A stretch of DNA of 64,000 nucleotides. Origin: Bacillus pseudomycoides DSM 12442. Lineage in GTDB: Bacteria > Bacillota > Bacilli > Bacillales > Bacillaceae_G. The position numbers were made by a program, and so were the translations under genes. Each line of letters begins with the position of its first letter. Position 1 is the first letter of the stretch. Of the stretch, positions 49,751 through 58,463 are shown piece after piece. Location of the stretch: contig NZ_CM000745.1 of NCBI RefSeq assembly GCF_000161455.1, positions 366,818 to 430,817 of the forward strand. The letters are read 5' to 3'. The notes under the pieces were generated by a model that had not been told where the DNA came from, did no database searches, and was given only the letters and a program-made list of their open reading frames with translations.

Positions 49751-50745
49751 TTTTCACTTGGAAGGAACTCGTTTGTAAAGGCATCTTTTACATCAATTTT
49801 CTTTTTAATAACTTTGTTATCGTGTAAGAAATTCATATAATTCGTCCAAACTTCTTCCTTCTGTACTCCCCACGCTTTCGCATCGTCTTGATACTTCGTA
49901 CTTAACCATTTTTGGCTCTCTTGTACTAACTCTTTATTAATGTCCGGTACATTTTTAATTAAAATATCAGCCGCTTCTTTTGGCTCTTTAATTGCAAAGT
50001 TATATCCTTCTGCCGTTGCGTTCATGAATTTTTTCACAAAATCTTTATCTTGCTTTGTATGCTTTTCACTTGTAATAATGACAGGACTATAGAAATCTAA
50101 CGCTGGATCTAAATCTTTTACCATGATCGTATTTAATTCTTTTCCTTGTCGTTTTGCTTCAATGCCATCCCAGCCATAATAAATCCATTCAAAGTCTGCA
50201 TCGCGGCCAATTGATTTAAAGAAATCTGTTTGTCCAAGAACAACCTTTTCTACTTTACTAAAATCAGCTTGATGCTTATCCATAATTGTTTTTAACGTCG
50301 CTTCTTCTGCTGGTGCACCCCAACCGCCGTAGCGCTTACCTTCAAACCCTTTCGGAGAGGTAATATTATCTTTTTTCAGTGATGCAAATGCAGATGTATT
50401 ATGTTGAATAATTGCTCCAATTGAAACAACCGGTATTCCTTCAACACGAGCTGATGTTACGTTTTCTTGATAACTTACACCGAAATCAGCTTTTCCTGAT
50501 GCAATCATTTGCTCTGCCGATACGTTATCACCCGGCTGAATGATTTCTACGTCTAAACCTTGTTTTTTATAGTAGTCTTTCGTCTTTGCTACATATAAAC
50601 CAGTATGGTTTGTATTCGGGAACCAGTCTAAAACAACTTTTACTTTCTTTTCTTTATCTGCGCTCTCTTCTTTCTTCGCCGCATTACAGCCAACAACACC
50701 AGCTGCAAGTATTGCAGCTAGCATCACTTTTAAGCCTTTTTTCAT
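49747..50745 (-). CDS. thiY: Pyrimidine-precursor-binding lipoprotein ThiY
   Basis: A 332-residue NMT1/THI5-like binding protein. Signal peptide with lipobox GVVGC (Cys20); then KVVLDWFPNTNHTGLYVAK, the hallmark of ThiY/THI5-like proteins, and GYGGWGAPAEE-like ligand loop (RYGGWGAPAEEATL). The frame continues to 50925 but only ATG 50745, overlapping the end of thiX, gives a proper signal peptide. AAAGGACGACAG precedes it. Confidence 0.9.
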   Translation of the reverse strand: MKKGLKVMLAAILAAGVVGCNAAKKEESADKEKKVKVVLDWFPNTNHTGLYVAKTKDYYKKQGLDVEIIQPGDNVSAEQMIASGKADFGVSYQENVTSARVEGIPVVSIGAIIQHNTSAFASLKKDNITSPKGFEGKRYGGWGAPAEEATLKTIMDKHQADFSKVEKVVLGQTDFFKSIGRDADFEWIYYGWDGIEAKRQGKELNTIMVKDLDPALDFYSPVIITSEKHTKQDKDFVKKFMNATAEGYNFAIKEPKEAADILIKNVPDINKELVQESQKWLSTKYQDDAKAWGVQKEEVWTNYMNFLHDNKVIKKKIDVKDAFTNEFLPSEK

Positions 50746-51518
50746 TTTCTGTCGTCCTTTCTGTATATCCATGGTGCTGTTAGTCTTGCCATAAATTCTA
50801 CGATAAAATACAAGAGCAATGTCACCATGACAATAATTGCTGCAATACCAAATACACGAGCTGTTAAAAAGGATTTTGTTGCACGAGTAAGCATAACACC
50901 TAATCCCTCGCTCGCACCAAGCCACTCCCCGATAATTGCTCCCATCACGCTATATGTAACCGCAATTTTTAATCCAGAGAAAAAATATGGAAGCACGGCA
51001 GGGAATTTTACCTTCTGATAGATTTGCCATTTTGTCGCACGCATTGTTTGCAGCAACTTGAGCATGTTTTTATCTACTGTTTGAAAACCTTCTAAAATAC
51101 TAAGAGCAATTGGAAAGAAACAAACAAGAATAACGACCATCACCTTTGGGAGCATTCCATATCCAAACCAAATAATAAATAGAGGGGCTAGTACGACAAT
51201 CGGAATGGTTTGTGAAATAACGAGTAACGGATTAATTAACACACGAAATAACGGAATCACATCCATAATAATTGCAATACTCGTTCCAAGTAAAATCGCA
51301 AAGAATAATCCGATGATAACTTCTTGTAGTGTTTGCATTGTATTTGGCAACAATAAATCTTTCATTCCAATGAGTTCCTGTACAATAGTAGAAGGCTTGG
51401 GTAAAATCCACGGTTCAATTCGAAATAATGAAACAGATCCTTCCCATATAGAAATGAGAAGGATTAGCCAAATCATTGTAATTGTTATGTTAGATCGTTT
51501 CTGGTTTTTCATATTCAT
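50742..51518 (-). CDS. thiX: Thiamine-precursor ABC transporter permease ThiX
   Basis: A 258-residue permease with six segments and the EAA-like loop MRATKWQIYQKVKFPAVLPY. PTIVQELIGMKDLLLPNTMQ resembles SsuC/TauC-type permeases. ATG 51518 is chosen (GGAAG seven bases upstream); the longer frame starts at 51545. It overlaps the thiamine-binding protein gene on one side and thiY on the other, so all four genes are coupled. Confidence 0.85.
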   Translation of the reverse strand: MNMKNQKRSNITITMIWLILLISIWEGSVSLFRIEPWILPKPSTIVQELIGMKDLLLPNTMQTLQEVIIGLFFAILLGTSIAIIMDVIPLFRVLINPLLVISQTIPIVVLAPLFIIWFGYGMLPKVMVVILVCFFPIALSILEGFQTVDKNMLKLLQTMRATKWQIYQKVKFPAVLPYFFSGLKIAVTYSVMGAIIGEWLGASEGLGVMLTRATKSFLTARVFGIAAIIVMVTLLLYFIVEFMARLTAPWIYRKDDRK

Positions 51519-51810
51519 CACGGTACTTCCAAACTTTCTCATCAATCGTTACACCTGTACTTGGACGATAATGAATTTTAATAGAAGTAATAACCTCTTC
51601 TGCTCCAGCATCAACACAAGCTTGTTGTGCACGCTTAATGACATCAAGAAGCACGTCTAATTCTCCTTCTAGTGTTGTTTCCATCGCACCTACTTCATAA
51701 CGAACACCCGATTGTTGTACGACTTCAATTGCTTTATCAACAACGGCATACACATCTTTCGTTTTTGCTTGTGGTACGACTGAAAATGAAATTGTAACTT
51801 GTTGTGACAT
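51490..51810 (-). CDS. MTH1187-family thiamine-binding protein
   Basis: A 106-residue ferredoxin-like protein of the DUF77/Thiamine_BP family: VTISFSVVPQAKTKDVYAVV at the start, YEVGAMETTLEGELDVLLDV with the conserved Glu, and EEVITSIKIHYRP. Members bind thiamine or its precursors in the cytoplasm. It is the first gene after the TPP riboswitch and is coupled to thiX. Confidence 0.88.
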   Translation of the reverse strand: MSQQVTISFSVVPQAKTKDVYAVVDKAIEVVQQSGVRYEVGAMETTLEGELDVLLDVIKRAQQACVDAGAEEVITSIKIHYRPSTGVTIDEKVWKYRDEYEKPETI

Positions 51811-51849
51811 CCGAAAATCCCCCTTGCAAAATATGTTCTGTAAAAAGAA

Positions 51850-51882
51850 AAGGCTTTCCTACAAAATACGTAGGAAAGCCTT
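51850..51882 (-). terminator. Riboswitch expression-platform terminator
   Basis: AAGGCTTTCCTAC/GTAGGAAAGCCTT stem followed by a T-rich run on the minus strand, between the TPP aptamer and the first gene. Confidence 0.8.
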
Positions 51883-51919
51883 GTATGCAAGTTATTATAC
51901 AATAACATCTGCTTACATC

Positions 51920-52013
51920 ACTTTAAGTAACTCCCTACGCTGGCATTATCCAGATCAGGTTGAGGGTCGATGCTTACTTACATCCTCTCAGCCAATTGGC
52001 TCCCCGGTCTTAA
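51920..52013 (-). promoter_or_regulatory. TPP riboswitch of the thiXYZ operon
   Basis: Minus-strand THI element: CGGGGAGCCAATTGGCTGAGAGG (in parts), ACCCTCAACCTGATCTGGAT, and AATGCCAGCGTAGGGAGTTAC. Pyrimidine-sensor (CTGAGA) and pyrophosphate-sensor (GATAATGCCAGCGTAGGGA) helices are intact. Confidence 0.93.
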
Positions 52014-52074
52014 TTCGTTTTCATTGTAGCATGATTTATTTTTTCAAACAAACAAATCTACATTTTTTCATAAT

Positions 52075-52329
52075 ATGATACCGCTCATAATCTATTGTTC
52101 ATATATTTTATACTATATTTTCAAAGAAGCTGGTGCCTCAAAACTTGGTAAATGGCATTTTTGGCTCTTACATATCGGACTACCGATTATAATGATTGCA
52201 CTTGCTCTTGAGATTTATGGCTACCATGCAGCTATACCTTTTGTTGCTGGTGGAAGTATTCTTGTTGTTCTTGCTATTATCATTTTTGCTATTAATATTT
52301 TCACACAAATTAAAGAATCTCTAAAATAA
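52075..52329 (+). CDS. Small three-segment membrane protein
   Basis: An 84-residue protein, mostly hydrophobic: LIIYCSYILYYIFKEAG, FWLLHIGLPIIMIALALEIY, and PFVAGGSILVVLAIIIFAIN, ending in a KESLK tail. Coding character is good and a terminator follows, but no ribosome binding site precedes ATG 52075, so the true start may differ or the 5' end may have been lost. Function unknown. Confidence 0.55.
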   Translation: MIPLIIYCSYILYYIFKEAGASKLGKWHFWLLHIGLPIIMIALALEIYGYHAAIPFVAGGSILVVLAIIIFAINIFTQIKESLK

Positions 52330-52344
52330 GTCTATTTCATAAGA

Positions 52345-52382
52345 AAAAAGCAGAAACAGATGAATTCGTTTCTGCTTTTTTC
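52345..52382 (+). terminator. Terminator
   Basis: AAAAAGCAGAAAC/GTTTCTGCTTTTT. Confidence 0.8.
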
Positions 52383-52606
52383 TTTGCAACACATTCACTA
52401 TACGTCCATTATTTCTTATTTATATATTAAATTAAAGTAATTGTTTTTCCAAAATAATGTCACAAAATATAGTGAATGTTACATTTTATGTGTTATATAA
52501 TAAAAAGGTTGATTTAACAGGTCTTTATTTGAATAATTTAATAATTATCATTCAAATTAAATTATTCAAAAATATCTTACCATATAAATTTTGGAGGTAG
52601 TTTATC

Positions 52607-53920
52607 ATGTTTTGGCTACAATTTCTTACCTTATTACTCTGCATTTTTATCGGTGCACGCCTTGGTGGAGTTGGACTAGGGGTAATGGGTGGCGTTGGTA
52701 TGGCAATACTTGTATTCGTATTCCATTTACAACCTACAGCTCCTCCTATTGACGTTATGCTGATGATTTTAGCAGTCATTACAGCTGCAGGTGCCTTACA
52801 AGCTGCAGGTGGAATGGATTACCTTGTTCATCTTGCAGAAAAAGCACTTCGTAAAAACCCGAAGCGCATTACATTTTTCGCACCTATTGTGACATATTTA
52901 TTTACATTGTGCGCTGGAACTGGACATGTTGCCTATTCCGTACTTCCCGTTATTGCAGAGGTATCACGTGAATCAGGAATTAGACCTGAACGCCCGATGT
53001 CAATTGCCGTAATCGCTTCGCAACAAGCAATTACAGCAAGTCCAATCTCTGCTGCAACTGTGGCCCTGTTAGCAATGCTAGCTGATTATAAAATTACATT
53101 GTTAGATATTTTAAAAGTAAGTATTCCTTCTACTTTCATCGCTTGTATGCTAGCTGCTTTCGTTGCCAGCAAAATGGGTAAAGAGTTAAATGAAGACCCT
53201 GAATACTTGAAACGATTAAAAGAAGGAATGATTCCTAAACTTGAAGAAAAGAAAGAATTTATCGGTGCAAAGGGCGCCAAATTATCTGTTGTTCTCTTCT
53301 TATTTGCAACTATTTTTGTTGTTCTTCTTGGTTCATTCGAAGCACTTCGTCCAGGATGGATGATAGACGGAAAATTAGTTCGGCTTTCAATGCCAAACAC
53401 AATTGAAATGGTAATGTTAACAATTGCTGCTCTTATTATTATCTTCTGTAAGCCAAATGTAGAAAGCATTGTATCTGGAAATGTCTTCAAAGCTGGTGCT
53501 ACAGCCGTTGTTGCAATCTTCGGTATCGCTTGGATGGGAGACACATTCTTTAACGGAAACTTAAGTACGATTCAAGGATCGATTCAACACTTAGTAACAA
53601 GCGCACCATGGTTATTCGCTATTGCATTATTTATTCTATCTATTTTACTGTATAGCCAGGCAGCAACAGTACGTGCGTTAGTGCCACTCGGATTATCACT
53701 TGGTATTTCACCAGCACTTCTTATTGCGATGTTCCCTGCAGTAAACGGATATTTCTTCATTCCGAACTACGGAACAATTGTTGCTGCGATCAACTTTGAC
53801 CGTACAGGAACAACACGTATTGGTAAATATGTATTAAATCATAGCTTTATGATTCCTGGTCTGGTCGCAACATTTGCTTCCATTGGAATTGGGATGCTAC
53901 TAATTTCAATTATGTTTTAA
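52607..53920 (+). CDS. dcuB: Anaerobic C4-dicarboxylate transporter (DcuA/DcuB type)
   Basis: A 437-residue permease with about ten segments exchanging fumarate, malate or aspartate for succinate. GGVGMAILVFVFHLQPTAPP, AGALQAAGGMDYLVHLAE, LCAGTGHVAYSVLPVIAEVS and SQQAITASPISAATVALLAM are the typical Dcu stretches. TGGAGGTAG precedes the ATG. Whether it is the DcuA- or DcuB-like member cannot be told. It would fit fumarate/aspartate use under low oxygen. Confidence 0.88.
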   Translation: MFWLQFLTLLLCIFIGARLGGVGLGVMGGVGMAILVFVFHLQPTAPPIDVMLMILAVITAAGALQAAGGMDYLVHLAEKALRKNPKRITFFAPIVTYLFTLCAGTGHVAYSVLPVIAEVSRESGIRPERPMSIAVIASQQAITASPISAATVALLAMLADYKITLLDILKVSIPSTFIACMLAAFVASKMGKELNEDPEYLKRLKEGMIPKLEEKKEFIGAKGAKLSVVLFLFATIFVVLLGSFEALRPGWMIDGKLVRLSMPNTIEMVMLTIAALIIIFCKPNVESIVSGNVFKAGATAVVAIFGIAWMGDTFFNGNLSTIQGSIQHLVTSAPWLFAIALFILSILLYSQAATVRALVPLGLSLGISPALLIAMFPAVNGYFFIPNYGTIVAAINFDRTGTTRIGKYVLNHSFMIPGLVATFASIGIGMLLISIMF

Positions 53921-53925
53921 TATAT

Positions 53926-53966
53926 AAAAAGCACAAACTTTTTCTGAATAAAGTTTGTGCTTTTTT
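53926..53966. terminator. Terminator between dcu and ilvA
   Basis: AAAAAGCACAAACTTT/AAAGTTTGTGCTTTTTT. Confidence 0.8.
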
Positions 53967-53994
53967 CATTTAATCAAACGTTTGTTTAAATTCT

Positions 53995-55203
53995 TTATTC
54001 AATAACCTCTACATTATATCCTTTCTTCTCTATCGCGCTTAGCACTTCTTCAATATGATTTTTATTTTTCGTTTCTAATGATAAATGGAGCTGCGCATAC
54101 CCAGGAAACACCTTTGTTCCAATTCTCTCTAAATGAATATGTAATACGTTCGCTTCAAAATTTGTCACAATTTCAAGTAAGTGTTGCAAATGTCCTGGTT
54201 TATCCTTAATTGTTGTCGCAATGTGAACAAATCGACCAGCTTCAACCATTCCATGTTCAATAATACGAGTGATAAAGTTTACGTCGACATTCCCTCCACT
54301 TAAAACTGACACAACCTTTTTTTCCTTCACAGGTACTTTTTGATATAGTAGCGCCGCTAATGAACTAGCACCGGACCCCTCTACTAATAATTTATTGCGT
54401 TCAAGTAGCATTAGCATCGTTCGTGCAATTTCCATTTCATCCACACAAAAAATATCATCTACGTAGCGCTCTACAAGCTGAAAAGTAAGCTCACCTGGTC
54501 TTTTTACCGCGATTCCATCTGCCATAGTCGGCGAAGATTCTACTGTAATTACCTTCTTTTCTTCAAAGGATTGCTTCATACCTGGACAAGCAAGCGCTTG
54601 TACACCATATATTTTTACCGATGGCTTCTGTTCTTTAATCGCCATCGCTATACCTGCAATTAAACCTCCGCCTCCAACAGGACAGATTACTGCATCTATA
54701 TCATCAAACTGCTGCATAATTTCTAATCCAACTGTACCTTGACCAGCAATGACAGCCTCATCATCAAACGGGTGAACAAACTTCGCTCCCGTTTGTTCTT
54801 TTAAATCAAGTGCGTAAGCTAAAGCATCGTCAAATACATCACCTTGCAACTCTACATGTGCACCATATCGCTTAGTCGCAAGCACTTTACTAAGCGGGGC
54901 ACCTTTTGGCATCACAATCGTACAAGGAATACCGAGCATATTACTAGAATAGGCAACTCCTTGTGCATGATTTCCAGCAGACGCTGCAACAACCCCATTT
55001 TCTAATTCACCTTTATCAAGAGAAACCATCTTATTATAAGAACCACGTACTTTAAAAGAACCCGTCTTTTGTAAATTTTCGAGTTTCAAATATACTTCAT
55101 TATGCGATAGTTCACTAAATGTACTTGAATAATCTAGTGGTGTCATATGGACAATGCCTTTCATTTTCTCATGAGCAGCTATAATATCTTGTAAAGAAAT
55201 CAT
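53995..55203 (-). CDS. ilvA: Threonine ammonia-lyase with one C-terminal ACT domain
   Basis: A 402-residue PLP enzyme converting threonine to 2-oxobutanoate. SFKVRGSYNKM holds the PLP lysine, CPVGGGGLIAGIAM the phosphate-binding glycines, and VVSVLSGGNVD a further active-site loop. After about residue 325 follows a single ACT-like domain (GRFVHIATTIKDKPGHLQHL). This medium form differs from the longer biosynthetic IlvA with two regulatory domains, so either a biosynthetic or catabolic role (tdcB) is possible. ATG 55203 follows GGAGGGG; the frame extends to 55281. Confidence 0.88.
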   Translation of the reverse strand: MISLQDIIAAHEKMKGIVHMTPLDYSSTFSELSHNEVYLKLENLQKTGSFKVRGSYNKMVSLDKGELENGVVAASAGNHAQGVAYSSNMLGIPCTIVMPKGAPLSKVLATKRYGAHVELQGDVFDDALAYALDLKEQTGAKFVHPFDDEAVIAGQGTVGLEIMQQFDDIDAVICPVGGGGLIAGIAMAIKEQKPSVKIYGVQALACPGMKQSFEEKKVITVESSPTMADGIAVKRPGELTFQLVERYVDDIFCVDEMEIARTMLMLLERNKLLVEGSGASSLAALLYQKVPVKEKKVVSVLSGGNVDVNFITRIIEHGMVEAGRFVHIATTIKDKPGHLQHLLEIVTNFEANVLHIHLERIGTKVFPGYAQLHLSLETKNKNHIEEVLSAIEKKGYNVEVIE

Positions 55204-55329
55204 ATGTTCCCCTCCGAAACGATATATGTTCATACATATTAGTTTGAGCCGCACACTTTGTTTTATACGACAAAAAACCATTTTTTCAGATTAGAAATGG
55301 TTCTTCCCATATATCAACAATTTTCACTA

Positions 55330-55488
55330 TTTATCCCGCTATTCGCGGGCAGTAAGACCCCCACCTCAAGATTCAGAGAGAAACGAGGAAGATAGGTGGG
55401 AGATTAACTGACCGTAAAATCCCAATTGGTGAGGGATGATAATCAGTATGGGATGAAGAACCCCCCACTAATTAAAGTTTCACTTTAT
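55330..55488 (-). repeat. bcr1-like repeat element
   Basis: A 159-base element flanked by TTTAT on both sides: TTTATCCCGCTATTCGCGGG at one end, AAGTTTCACTTTAT at the other, with CAGTAAGACCCCCACC, GAAACGAGGAAGATAGGTGG and CCCAATTGGTGAGGGATG inside. Size and TTTAT ends match what is known of bcr1 of the B. cereus group. It runs into the 3' end of thiE. Confidence 0.8.
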
Positions 55489-56137
55489 CATTAAAAATAC
55501 CTGTCAGTAAAGACGTACTTTCATAAGGCGAATCTGCTAAACTAATTGCAGAAATAACAGAAACGCCATCAGCCCCTGCCTCTATAACAGAAGCAGCATT
55601 TTTAACTGTAATTCCTCCAATACCAACAATCGGAACTGTAATCCCTGCCTCTCTAAAATGACGCAACCCTTTCGTTCCTTGCACCGCTTTTGTATCTTTC
55701 TTCGTACTCGTCGGAAAAATAGGTCCTACTCCTAAATAATCCGCCCCATTTGCAATGGCAAAGCGTGCTTCTTCTATCGTATGGGCAGATACCCCAACAA
55801 TTTTATCTCCCATTTTTTCACGAACGAATGTAATTCCTTCATCATCTTGTCCAACATGAATACCATCTGCATCTAATTCAATTGCTAAGTCTACATCATC
55901 ATTCACAATAAATGGAACATTATATTCTTTACAAAGTGCTTGTAACTGCTTTGCAAAATGGACTCGTTCTTTTCCAGTTAAAGCTCCTTCACCCTTTTCA
56001 CGAAATTGAAAAAGGGTCACTCCACCATCTAGCGCTTCTTTCATTACTCGTAATGGATCCTTTTGGCAATTGTTACTACCCATAATAAAATACACTTGCA
56101 ATAATTTGGACATTTGCTGTTGATTAATGCGCGCCAT
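55472..56137 (-). CDS. thiE: Thiamine-phosphate synthase ThiE
   Basis: A 221-residue TIM-barrel enzyme joining HMP-PP and thiazole phosphate. VTLFQFREKGEG, PFIVNDDVDLAIELDADGIH, VGQDDEG, GVSAHTIEEA, YLGVGPIFPTSTKKD and VGIGGIT are the expected active-site loops. ATG 56137 (MARINQQQMS) with GAGG upstream is chosen over 56146. The last residues DKVKL and the stop are encoded by the terminus of the bcr1-like element, so the native C-terminus was replaced. It follows thiM after 15 bases. Confidence 0.93.
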   Translation of the reverse strand: MARINQQQMSKLLQVYFIMGSNNCQKDPLRVMKEALDGGVTLFQFREKGEGALTGKERVHFAKQLQALCKEYNVPFIVNDDVDLAIELDADGIHVGQDDEGITFVREKMGDKIVGVSAHTIEEARFAIANGADYLGVGPIFPTSTKKDTKAVQGTKGLRHFREAGITVPIVGIGGITVKNAASVIEAGADGVSVISAISLADSPYESTSLLTGIFNDKVKL

Positions 56138-56152
56138 TTCCCTCATCCTTTC

Positions 56153-56962
56153 TTACTGCACTTCTTGGATATTTCCATATTGTTCAATATCATCCACAGT
56201 AATGTTTGCTAGCTGATTCAAAAATTCGATTTGGAAACTGCCCGGTCCTAGCTCCACGGTTTTTGCAGCAGCGATTTCTGCTGCTACCCCATAAAACGTT
56301 AATGCAGCAACTGCTGCTTTCACATAATCTTTTTCAACCGCTGCAAATGCTCCCATTACAGAAGTTAACAAACATCCCGTCCCTGTAACTTTCGTTAAGA
56401 TTGGATGGCCGTTACGAATGATAAAAGTTCGCTCACCATTTGTTACAACATCTTCTTTTCCGGTAATAACCGCGACTGTATCTAGTTCATCTGCTGCTTG
56501 TTTCGCAATTCCTACAACATCTCCATTTCCAGCACCAACATCAACACCTTTAATTTCCCATTTTTCATTGATAACATTAGCAATTTCCGCTGCATTCCCG
56601 CGAATCATTGCTAATTTCACTTCACTTGGAATATGTCTTGCTACTTCAGTTCGGTAAGAAGTAGCTCCAGCACCAACTGGATCAAATAATATTGGTACAT
56701 GATGTGTATTCGCAGACTTTCCAGCAATTAGCATTGCTTCTACTTCTTCAGGGCGAAGCGTACCCATATTTAAAACAAGTGCTCCTGCAATGCTAGCCAT
56801 TTCAGCCACTTCTTCTTTTGCATACGCCATAACTGGTGATGCTCCTACTGCAAGTAAACCATTGGCCGTAAAATTTGTCACAACAACATTTGTAATATTA
56901 TGCACAAGTGGATTAGACTCTCTTACTACTTCCACTACTTTTGCAATTTCTTTTATATTCAT
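56153..56962 (-). CDS. thiM: Hydroxyethylthiazole kinase ThiM
   Basis: A 269-residue ribokinase-like enzyme phosphorylating hydroxyethylthiazole in thiamine salvage. NPLVHNITNVVVTNFTANGL near residue 17 is the thiazole site; PVGAGATSYRTE and KVTGTGCLLTSVMGAF (anion hole with catalytic Cys) are typical. ATG 56962 has GGAG nine bases upstream. First gene of thiM-thiE under the second TPP riboswitch. Confidence 0.95.
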   Translation of the reverse strand: MNIKEIAKVVEVVRESNPLVHNITNVVVTNFTANGLLAVGASPVMAYAKEEVAEMASIAGALVLNMGTLRPEEVEAMLIAGKSANTHHVPILFDPVGAGATSYRTEVARHIPSEVKLAMIRGNAAEIANVINEKWEIKGVDVGAGNGDVVGIAKQAADELDTVAVITGKEDVVTNGERTFIIRNGHPILTKVTGTGCLLTSVMGAFAAVEKDYVKAAVAALTFYGVAAEIAAAKTVELGPGSFQIEFLNQLANITVDDIEQYGNIQEVQ

Positions 56963-56998
56963 TCTTTTCATCTCCTAATTTAGTAATGGGAGATACAC

Positions 56999-57030
56999 AA
57001 AAAGACACTTCGCGTATGCAAAGTGCCTGA
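56999..57030 (-). terminator. Terminator in the thiM leader
   Basis: GGCACTT...AAGTGTC stem followed by T5 on the minus strand, between aptamer and thiM. Confidence 0.6.
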
Positions 57031-57042
57031 ATATGTGCTTTT

Positions 57043-57130
57043 ACACTCTCCCTACGCTGGCATTATCCAACAGGTTCAAATGGTCAACGACAGATTAGCC
57101 GTACTCTCAGTTTGCTTCCGCAAACTCCCA
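57043..57130 (-). promoter_or_regulatory. TPP riboswitch of thiM-thiE
   Basis: Minus strand: GGGAGTTTGCGG, CTGAGAGTACGGC, ACCATTTGAACCTGTTGGAT and AATGCCAGCGTAGGGAGAGT. All sensor motifs are present, with an extra stem-forming insert between CTGAGA and the second half. Confidence 0.92.
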
Positions 57131-57212
57131 TGTGTTTTCTTATTCATCTAATTCAGAGTCTACTCTTATTCTCTTAAAATAACAAGTTACAAGTTTTTGT
57201 CATCTTAATATG

Positions 57213-57399
57213 TAAGTACAAATTGAAAAAACGATAAAAACCCTTTTTTTAGGTGGGAGAGACCATCCGGCCATGCATAGAAGCGGTCAGGTCCTCTTTT
57301 AGCCCCATGCCAAGTTCAAACAAAATGAGAGCGGGTCACTTTTTGTTCTTCGGAGCAGCGACTTATATATTGAAAAATCAAAATGGATTTATATATATA
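57213..57399 (+). repeat. Dispersed ~190-bp repeat, copy D
   Basis: Forward copy like 3929-4124: GTACAAATTGAAAAAACG, TTTAGGTGGGAGAG, AGCGGTCAGGTCCTC, GCCCCATGCCAAGTTC and AAAATGGATTTATATATA. Confidence 0.8.
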
Positions 57400-57402
57400 A
57401 AA

Positions 57403-57434
57403 TAGTGATAGGACATTAAAATCCCTACCACTAT
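57403..57434 (-). terminator. Terminator of the petrobactin uptake operon
   Basis: AGTGGTAGGGA/TCCTATCACT stem with one G-U pair and a T-run on the minus strand. Confidence 0.6.
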
Positions 57435-57442
57435 CTTTCATA

Positions 57443-58390
57443 TTATTTTAAGCCTTTAGATACTTCTTTCACCATTTCTGATACAGACTCAAGTCCGCCA
57501 CCAGATAGGTACCAGTAGTTTGCATCTAAATAGATTACATTGTTATTTTTCGCAGCATTTGTTTTGTTAACAAGTTCATTTTCAACTACTTGTTTCGCAG
57601 AAGATTTACCACCAGTAACAACACCGCTATCGATTACGAATAAGTAATCAGGGTTCTTTTCGAGAATATATTCAAATGACACGTTATTACCATGAGTAGA
57701 TGCTTGAATCTCTTTATCCGCAGGAATTACTCCAAACACATCGTGGATAATACCAAAACGAGATTCCGGACCATACGCACTTACTTTACCGTCATTTGCT
57801 TTAATAACTAAACCTTTTTTGTCACTTTTCGTAGCTTTTTCATTTAATGCTTTTACATCCTTTTCAACTGCTGCAATTTCTTTTTTCGCTTTATCTTCTT
57901 TTCCAAAGATTTTTGCTAACATTTCTGTGTTGTCTTTAAATGATTTCATATAATCTTTAGTATCTTGTTCTACATAAATTGTTGGAGCAATTTTTGAGAA
58001 TTCTTTATATGAATCAGCTTGTCTTGCAGAAATAATAATTAAATCTGGTGCAATTTCGTTAATTTTTTCAAAATCTGGCTCTTTTAAACCACCAACGTTT
58101 GTATACTTTTTATCTTTATATTTAGAAAGGTACTCTGGTGTATTCTTTTGTGGTACACCAGTTACTTCAACACCTAATTTATCTAATGTATCTAAGGAAC
58201 CAAAGTCAAATACGACAACTTTTTTCGGGTTAGTTTTAACTTTCGTTTCTCCTAATTTGTGCTTAATCGTCATCTCTTTTGATTTACTTTCACTCGCTTC
58301 TGTCTTCTTCTCAGAAGAAGCGTTATTGCTACATGCTACCGCGACGATAGCAAGTATGAAAGTTAATAGTAGCATCGCTAATTTCTTCAC
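57443..58390 (-). CDS. fatB: Petrobactin-type siderophore-binding lipoprotein
   Basis: A 315-residue class III binding protein for a ferric siderophore. Signal peptide with lipobox VAVAC, then KVVVFDFGSLDTLDKLGVEV, NVGGLKEPDFEKINEIAPDL and a C-terminal YWYLSGGGLESV, as in YclQ/FatB, which take up petrobactin. GTG 58390 with GAGGTG six bases before it is preferred to the codon at 58399. It is the last gene of the fatDCEB (yclNOPQ-like) operon. Confidence 0.88.
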   Translation of the reverse strand: MKKLAMLLLTFILAIVAVACSNNASSEKKTEASESKSKEMTIKHKLGETKVKTNPKKVVVFDFGSLDTLDKLGVEVTGVPQKNTPEYLSKYKDKKYTNVGGLKEPDFEKINEIAPDLIIISARQADSYKEFSKIAPTIYVEQDTKDYMKSFKDNTEMLAKIFGKEDKAKKEIAAVEKDVKALNEKATKSDKKGLVIKANDGKVSAYGPESRFGIIHDVFGVIPADKEIQASTHGNNVSFEYILEKNPDYLFVIDSGVVTGGKSSAKQVVENELVNKTNAAKNNNVIYLDANYWYLSGGGLESVSEMVKEVSKGLK

Positions 58391-58463
58391 TTCAATCACC
58401 TCTATAAATTTTTTAAAATTATTTAAATCGATAGCAAGCTAGTACTATCAAAATAACTTCCTC

